NCBI GenBank assembly: GCA_031262125.1
Contig: JAISII010000081.1
Coordinates: 1-8,833, forward strand
Reading direction: 5' to 3'
From: Oscillospiraceae bacterium
GTDB lineage: Bacteria > Bacillota > Clostridia > Oscillospirales > Acutalibacteraceae
Length of the DNA: 8,833 nt
The translations under genes and the position numbers were made by a program. Below are positions 5,541 through 8,833 of this stretch, piece by piece (position 1 is the stretch's first letter; every line of letters begins with the position of its first letter). Below the pieces are notes generated by a model. The model did not search any database and was not told the origin of the DNA. It was given only the letters and a program-made list of their open reading frames with translations.

Positions 5541-6449
5541 TTACTTAAAATAATCTTCAATAGGGCACGGGCCTTCCAGCAATTTTTTGCAAATATACAT
5601 TGCACCGTCGGGTTTGGTGCCAACCTGCCATTTTACAAGGCTAATTCTGCCTTCCACAATCTCAATAGCCGTTATGCAGCGGGGGTGCACACAGCTGCCG
5701 TCATTAAAATAAAGCGGTTGCTTGTCGTTGCTGCCGCAAACATCGGGGAAGTTTGCCCTGTGAGTATGCCCTGCAATCATAATCATTTTGTTTTGTACAA
5801 AGTCCATCAGCTCTTTTTCAACAGCCTCTTTTTTTTGCTTGTTTTTGCTGGAGCTTGTTGGGTCTTTAATGCCAAGGCTTTCTAACGGTCGCCACAAATA
5901 ACGCACCAAAAACCTTGCAAAACGCCAAAGTTCGCAGTTTAACAAATCTGCCTGATGCCCGTGCAGCAAGAATATTTCCCGCCCGGTGTCTTCGTTTTGC
6001 AGCACAATTGCCTCCCGTGGGGTAATATCGGGGAAGAGGGGGAAATCTCGGTTAAGCCTGTCGTCGTAAAAGGTTTGCAGGTTTTGTGCCGCCCAAGCCT
6101 GTTTGCGTTTTTCCATATCGTGGTTGCCGTATATCATATAGTAACGGTTGTGGGCATAAAATTTGCCAAGCATCCAAAAAATATTTACATAAACTTCTTT
6201 AATATCGCTTATCCGCTTGTTCTTCCAAAGCTCGTCGCCGTCGCCCAGTTCAAAAAGTGTGTAACCGTTGTCGTAATATTTTTGCAGTGCGTTAAAATAT
6301 ATGTGCTGGTTTTGAGAGAAATTATCCGCATTGTCGTCAATTCCCCGATGCACATCGCTTAAAAAAACCAGTTTAGAATTATTATTAAAGCCCAGCCGCA
6401 AAGCGTTGCTATAGGCTTTTTGTATTTGTTTTGCTCTAATGTCAAACAC
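5541..6449 (-). CDS. Calcineurin-type metallophosphoesterase
   Basis: A 302-residue protein with the full dimetal phosphoesterase motif set: LSDVHRG (D32, H34), LGDGDELW (D70, D72), GNHD (108-111), HGH (163-165) and AGHTH (226-230). The fold hydrolyses phosphoester or pyrophosphate bonds; the substrate cannot be told from motifs. There is no signal peptide, so it is probably cytoplasmic. A basic stretch at about 194-210 (SSSKNKQKKEAVEKE) may be a surface loop. The start is GTG at 6449, but GGAG sits only one base upstream, which is unusually tight; no better in-frame start is visible. A small hairpin (6457-6474) precedes it. It is separated from tcdA by a terminator, so it is probably transcribed alone. 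No clear terminator follows its stop. Confidence 0.88.
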   Translation of the reverse strand: MFDIRAKQIQKAYSNALRLGFNNNSKLVFLSDVHRGIDDNADNFSQNQHIYFNALQKYYDNGYTLFELGDGDELWKNKRISDIKEVYVNIFWMLGKFYAHNRYYMIYGNHDMEKRKQAWAAQNLQTFYDDRLNRDFPLFPDITPREAIVLQNEDTGREIFLLHGHQADLLNCELWRFARFLVRYLWRPLESLGIKDPTSSSKNKQKKEAVEKELMDFVQNKMIMIAGHTHRANFPDVCGSNDKQPLYFNDGSCVHPRCITAIEIVEGRISLVKWQVGTKPDGAMYICKKLLEGPCPIEDYFK

Positions 6450-6456
6450 TCCGATA

Positions 6457-6474
6457 CAGCATAAAAAAATGCTG
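6457..6474 (-). other. Hairpin just upstream of the phosphoesterase start
   Basis: CAGCAT/ATGCTG arms flank a loop that reads as six T on the coding strand. It lies about 8 bases before the GTG start and could affect translation, or be part of the promoter region. No strong promoter hexamers were found here. Confidence 0.35.
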
Positions 6475-6495
6475 TTATATTTTAAAAGGCAAAAA

Positions 6496-6525
6496 GCCCT
6501 CCGAATACCATAGTATTCAGAGGGC
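6496..6525 (-). terminator. Terminator of the perR-tcdA operon
   Basis: A 13-base stem (GCCCTCCGAATAC with GTATTCAGAGGGC, one mismatch) closes a CATA loop. On the minus strand it is followed at once by TTTTT, the classic rho-independent form. It separates tcdA from the phosphoesterase. Confidence 0.85.
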
Positions 6526-6594
6526 AGGGGTTTTGTTATAGAATTGGAGTTTTTTACATGACCAGATATTAGAAATCAGATGTTAGAGAGGAGA

Positions 6595-6731
6595 AGCGGC
6601 TACGCCGCTCGCTTTCTCCCCCTGTCGGCGTGGCCGACATCCCCCTCCCGGAGGGGGACTTTTTTTGCTCGCTTTTTTGAGTGTACCCCAAAGCCTCCCT
6701 CTTAGAGGGAGGTGGCAAGGCGTTAGCCTTG
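6595..6731. repeat. Cluster of five perfect hairpins, candidate dispersed palindromic repeat
   Basis: Five short perfect stems follow one another: AGCGGC-TAC-GCCGCT (6595-6609), TGTCGGC-GTG-GCCGACA (6623-6639), CCCCCTC-CCG-GAGGGGG (6641-6657), CCTCCCTC-TTA-GAGGGAGG (6694-6712) and CAAGGC-GTTA-GCCTTG (6716-6731). Loops are 3-4 bases. Flanks carry repeated words such as CTGCATT (6756 onward). It fills the space between tcdA and its terminator. No protein frame here is credible. The layout resembles REP- or MITE-like intergenic repeats; copy number cannot be judged from one window. Confidence 0.65.
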
Positions 6732-6770
6732 ACGGAAGGAGAAAAAAGAAAATTTCTGCATTCTGCATTA

Positions 6771-7493
6771 TTATTTCTTATTTGCAATATCTTTAAAAAC
6801 CTCTGCTGCAATAACCAAACCCGCAGCGGCAGGCACAAAAGCATTGCTCGACGGTGTTTGCCGTTTGGTTTGCGGGGCACTTTCTGCAACAGCGGGAGCA
6901 ATGGGCGAGAGCGGCTGCTCTTTAGAAAACACAACTTTAAGCTTGTCTATACCTCTTTTTTTTAACTCTCGCCGCATTACCCGTGCAACGGGGCAAACGC
7001 TTGTTTTATAAATATCGCTAACCAAAAAAGCTGCTGGGTTAAGCTTGTTTGCCGCCCCCATAGAGGAAATTATAGGCACACCGGCAGCGTTTGCACGGCA
7101 CACAAGTTCCAGCTTTGCGGTTATGGTGTCCACCGCATCAATAATATAATCATAGTCGGCTAAATTAATACTGTCGGCATTTTCGGGCAAATAGAACATT
7201 TTGTGTGCAGTAACTTTGGCGTTTGGGTTAATGTCCTCAATACGGCGTTTGCAAACGTCAACTTTATGCTGCCCAAGCGTGCTGTGCAGGGCAATAATCT
7301 GTCGGTTAAGGTTCGATGCACAAATAACATCATTGTCAAAAATATCAAAGCTGCCAATGCCGCAGCGTGCCAAAGCTTCTACCACATAGCCGCCAACGCC
7401 GCCAACGCCGAAAACGGCAACCTTTGCACTTTGCAGTTTTTTTAAAGCATCTTTCCCGACCTGCATTTCGGTTCGGCAAAATTGTTCATTCAT
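6771..7493 (-). CDS. tcdA: tRNA threonylcarbamoyladenosine dehydratase (ThiF/HesA family)
   Basis: The 240-residue protein belongs to the E1-like ThiF family. A nucleotide-binding glycine loop GVGGVGG (29-35) is followed by DIFDNDVICASNLNRQ (about 50-65; D53, D55, N61, R64, Q65) and IIDAVDTITAK, which bind ATP and metal. RVMRRELKKRGI and a C-terminal FVPAAAGLVIAAEV block are typical of TcdA, which cyclises t6A37 in ANN-decoding tRNAs to ct6A. ATG 7493 is chosen over an upstream in-frame start (7529) because AAGGA lies 7 bases before it and the upstream start lies inside perR. It begins one base after the perR stop, so the two are translationally coupled. ThiF or MoeB identity is less likely because no sulfur-carrier gene is nearby. 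Confidence 0.88.
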   Translation of the reverse strand: MNEQFCRTEMQVGKDALKKLQSAKVAVFGVGGVGGYVVEALARCGIGSFDIFDNDVICASNLNRQIIALHSTLGQHKVDVCKRRIEDINPNAKVTAHKMFYLPENADSINLADYDYIIDAVDTITAKLELVCRANAAGVPIISSMGAANKLNPAAFLVSDIYKTSVCPVARVMRRELKKRGIDKLKVVFSKEQPLSPIAPAVAESAPQTKRQTPSSNAFVPAAAGLVIAAEVFKDIANKK

Positions 7494-7494
7494 T

Positions 7495-7881
7495 TCATAT
7501 TCCTTCTGCGTGTTCGCTGCAATAACCATAGTAGTTTAGAGTTACGGTTTCGGGGGTAAAGCCCGAGTTTGCAATAGAGGAAGAAAGCGTTTCTATGGCA
7601 TCGTCAAAAATATCGGTAATTTTGCCGCACTGCTTGCAAATACAATGGGCATGGGGCTTAATGTTCCCGTCATAACGCTCCTCGCCGCCAATGCTGCAAA
7701 CCGAAATTATGCTGCCCTGTTCTTTAAACAGTGCAATATTACGGTACACGGTGCCCAAGCTCAGGTTATTGTAAGAGGGACGCAGTTTTTCATATATCAG
7801 CCTTGCACTGGGGTGTTCTCGGCTTTGCAAAAGCTCCGAATATATCGCATGCCGCTGGCTGCTGAATTTTTCTTTTTTCAC
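7495..7881 (-). CDS. perR: PerR-type Fur-family peroxide/metal regulator
   Basis: A 128-residue Fur protein with a winged helix (about 9-60; recognition region SLGTVYRNIALF) and a metal-binding C-terminal domain. The five PerR regulatory metal ligands are present at the right spacing: H23 (EHPSA), D71 (RYDG), H77 and H79 (PHAH), D90 (GKITD). The asparagine/aspartate position that separates PerR from Fur (RYDGN, D71) supports PerR. Structural zinc ligands are C82 and C85 (CICKQC), C121 and H124 (YGYCSEH), so the usual last cysteine is histidine. GTG 7881 is chosen over a TTG at 7914 because GGAGG lies 7 bases upstream. It heads an operon with tcdA and is divergent from the deacetylase; autoregulation is likely but the operator is not certain. 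Confidence 0.85.
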   Translation of the reverse strand: MKKEKFSSQRHAIYSELLQSREHPSARLIYEKLRPSYNNLSLGTVYRNIALFKEQGSIISVCSIGGEERYDGNIKPHAHCICKQCGKITDIFDDAIETLSSSIANSGFTPETVTLNYYGYCSEHAEGI

Positions 7882-7997
7882 AATATCCCCTCCCCAAAAA
7901 AAGGAAAATAACAAATAAAAGTCGCCGGTGTTTTATATTATTTTAAACTTGCATATATATTATGTAGTAAATTACAAAAAACAGCGAGGTATTGCAA
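7882..7997. promoter_or_regulatory. Divergent promoter region between perR and the deacetylase
   Basis: An AT-rich 116-base region must hold promoters for both genes. TTATATTATTTTAAA (7933-7947) matches the Per box consensus TTATAATnATTATAA at 10 of 14 informative positions, which is weak in such AT-rich DNA. No clear -35/-10 pair stands out on either strand. Confidence 0.35.
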
Positions 7998-8833
7998 ATG
8001 TATGTAAAATTAAAAATAAGCAAAGCTATTCAAAGATTGATTGTGTGCTGCTTTATATTATGCTTCGGGCTGCTAATAAGCGGTATGGTAACGGCAAAAA
8101 TCCCACAAGCACCGGGCGACCCTGCCCCAAAAGAGGAAGGCGTAAAAGTGCCTATACTTATGTATCATTCGTTGCTGAAAGCATCTTCGGCACAGGGGCG
8201 GTATACAATTTCGCCCGATTGGCTGGAGTCGGACTTAAAATACATACAAGAAAACGGCTATACAACCATAACCGTAAAAGACCTGACAGATTATGTTTTT
8301 AACGACAAGCCCCTGCCGGCAAAGCCCGTTATGCTAACCTTTGACGACGGGCACTATAACAACTATGCTTATGCTTTGCCGTTGCTGAAAAAATATAAAG
8401 CAAAGGCAATAATGTCGCCGATTTTAAAAGAAGCCGAAAAATTTTCGGAGTTAGAGGAGAAGGATGAAAACTCGGCGATATACGGCTATTGCTCGTTTGA
8501 AGATTTAAAAGAAATGGTAGACAGCGGCTGTTTTGAAATTCAAAACCATTCTTACGATATGCACGGCATACGCAGCGGGCGTTACGGTGCAACGCAGCGA
8601 GATTGGGAAAGCGACGCCGATTATCGTGCCGCTTTAATAAAAGACACCCAAACCGCACAGGATTTAATAACCCAAAAAACCGGCACAACGCCGCTTTGCT
8701 ACACTTACCCCTTGGGTGCAAGGTCTAAAGATACCGAAAGCATACTGCGGGAGCTGGGTTTTAAAGTGTCGCTAAGCTGCACCGAGGTTACAAGTTCGGT
8801 CAGCAAAGACCCCGAGAGCTTGTACTTTTTAGG
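7998..8833 (+). CDS. Polysaccharide deacetylase (NodB/CE4 family), 3' end cut by window
   Basis: 278 codons are visible before the window ends; the gene has no stop here. Residues 14-30 are a hydrophobic signal or anchor segment, with a possible signal peptidase site after VTA (33). The CE4 motifs follow: VPILMYHSL (51-59), TFDDGH (114-119; D116 catalytic, D117 metal), NHSYDMH (183-189; H184 and H189 metal ligands) and YTYPLGARS (235-243). The H-x4-H spacing resembles PgaB/IcaB-type N-deacetylases rather than the H-x3-H of chitin and peptidoglycan deacetylases. It probably removes acetyl groups from an extracellular amino-sugar polymer. GAGG lies 7-8 bases before ATG 7998. Codons such as ATA are frequent, unlike the MerR block. 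Confidence 0.88.
   Translation, partial: MYVKLKISKAIQRLIVCCFILCFGLLISGMVTAKIPQAPGDPAPKEEGVKVPILMYHSLLKASSAQGRYTISPDWLESDLKYIQENGYTTITVKDLTDYVFNDKPLPAKPVMLTFDDGHYNNYAYALPLLKKYKAKAIMSPILKEAEKFSELEEKDENSAIYGYCSFEDLKEMVDSGCFEIQNHSYDMHGIRSGRYGATQRDWESDADYRAALIKDTQTAQDLITQKTGTTPLCYTYPLGARSKDTESILRELGFKVSLSCTEVTSSVSKDPESLYFL

Noticed and set aside
6641..6666. GC-rich hairpin plus T7 as a plus-strand terminator
   Set aside because: No plus-strand gene lies upstream between 4970 and here. It is better explained as part of the repeat cluster.
6569..6934. Minus-strand frames across the hairpin cluster
   Set aside because: They overlap the tcdA 3' end in another frame and translate palindromic repeats.
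7933..7947. Per box as a firm feature
   Set aside because: Only 10 of 14 positions match in very AT-rich DNA, so it is mentioned but not called.
8329..8721. Minus-strand 130-codon frame at the window end
   Set aside because: It is antisense to the deacetylase, which carries all catalytic motifs in order.
1..8833. CRISPR arrays, tRNA or rRNA genes
   Set aside because: No regularly spaced repeats were seen, and no cloverleaf or rRNA-like segment was recognised on either strand.

Overview
This window looks like a piece of a Clostridia (Firmicutes) chromosome, probably a gut Oscillospiraceae-type bacterium, carrying mobile-element cargo. The basis is the family content: a TnpV-type transposon protein, an element-type sigma-70-region-4-like regulator, a PerR-type Fur protein and TcdA. 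Shine-Dalgarno sites are strong and Firmicutes-like, and promoters are AT-rich. Assignment below class level is inference; there is no rRNA gene to anchor it.

Region 1 (1 to about 5430) reads as accessory or integrative-element DNA. It opens with about 540 bases that have no convincing gene but contain an extended -10 promoter, a dense run of stem-loops (170-383) and a terminator (476-507). A minus-strand regulator with a C-terminal sigma-region-4-like helix-turn-helix follows (546-1394). A 450-base divergent promoter region leads to two tandem, related MerR regulators with GyrI-like effector domains (1845-2780 and 2850-3854). Each has a MerR-type promoter with a 19-base spacer. The second MerR gene is followed after 15 bases by an uncharacterised 366-residue protein with a C-x2-C-x2-C motif (3870-4970). 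A convergent tnpV gene (5019-5393) closes the block.

Region 2 (about 5541 to 8833) looks like ordinary chromosome. On the minus strand it has a metallophosphoesterase (5541-6449) and a perR-tcdA operon (6771-7881) that ends before a terminator at 6496-6525. Between tcdA and that terminator lies a cluster of five short perfect hairpins (6595-6731) that looks like a dispersed palindromic repeat. On the plus strand a secreted or anchored polysaccharide deacetylase starts at 7998, diverges from perR and runs off the window end.

How the genes work together: the MerR/MerR/Cys-protein block is probably a small ligand-responsive regulatory cassette, with MerR2 and the Cys protein co-transcribed and both MerR genes likely autoregulated. 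An in-frame ATG with a near-ideal ribosome binding site inside the second MerR gene could release a free effector domain, as TipAL/TipAS does. This cassette and the structured leading segment are the least explained parts of the window. The PerR keeps all five regulatory metal ligands but has a C-x2-H in place of its last structural C-x2-C.
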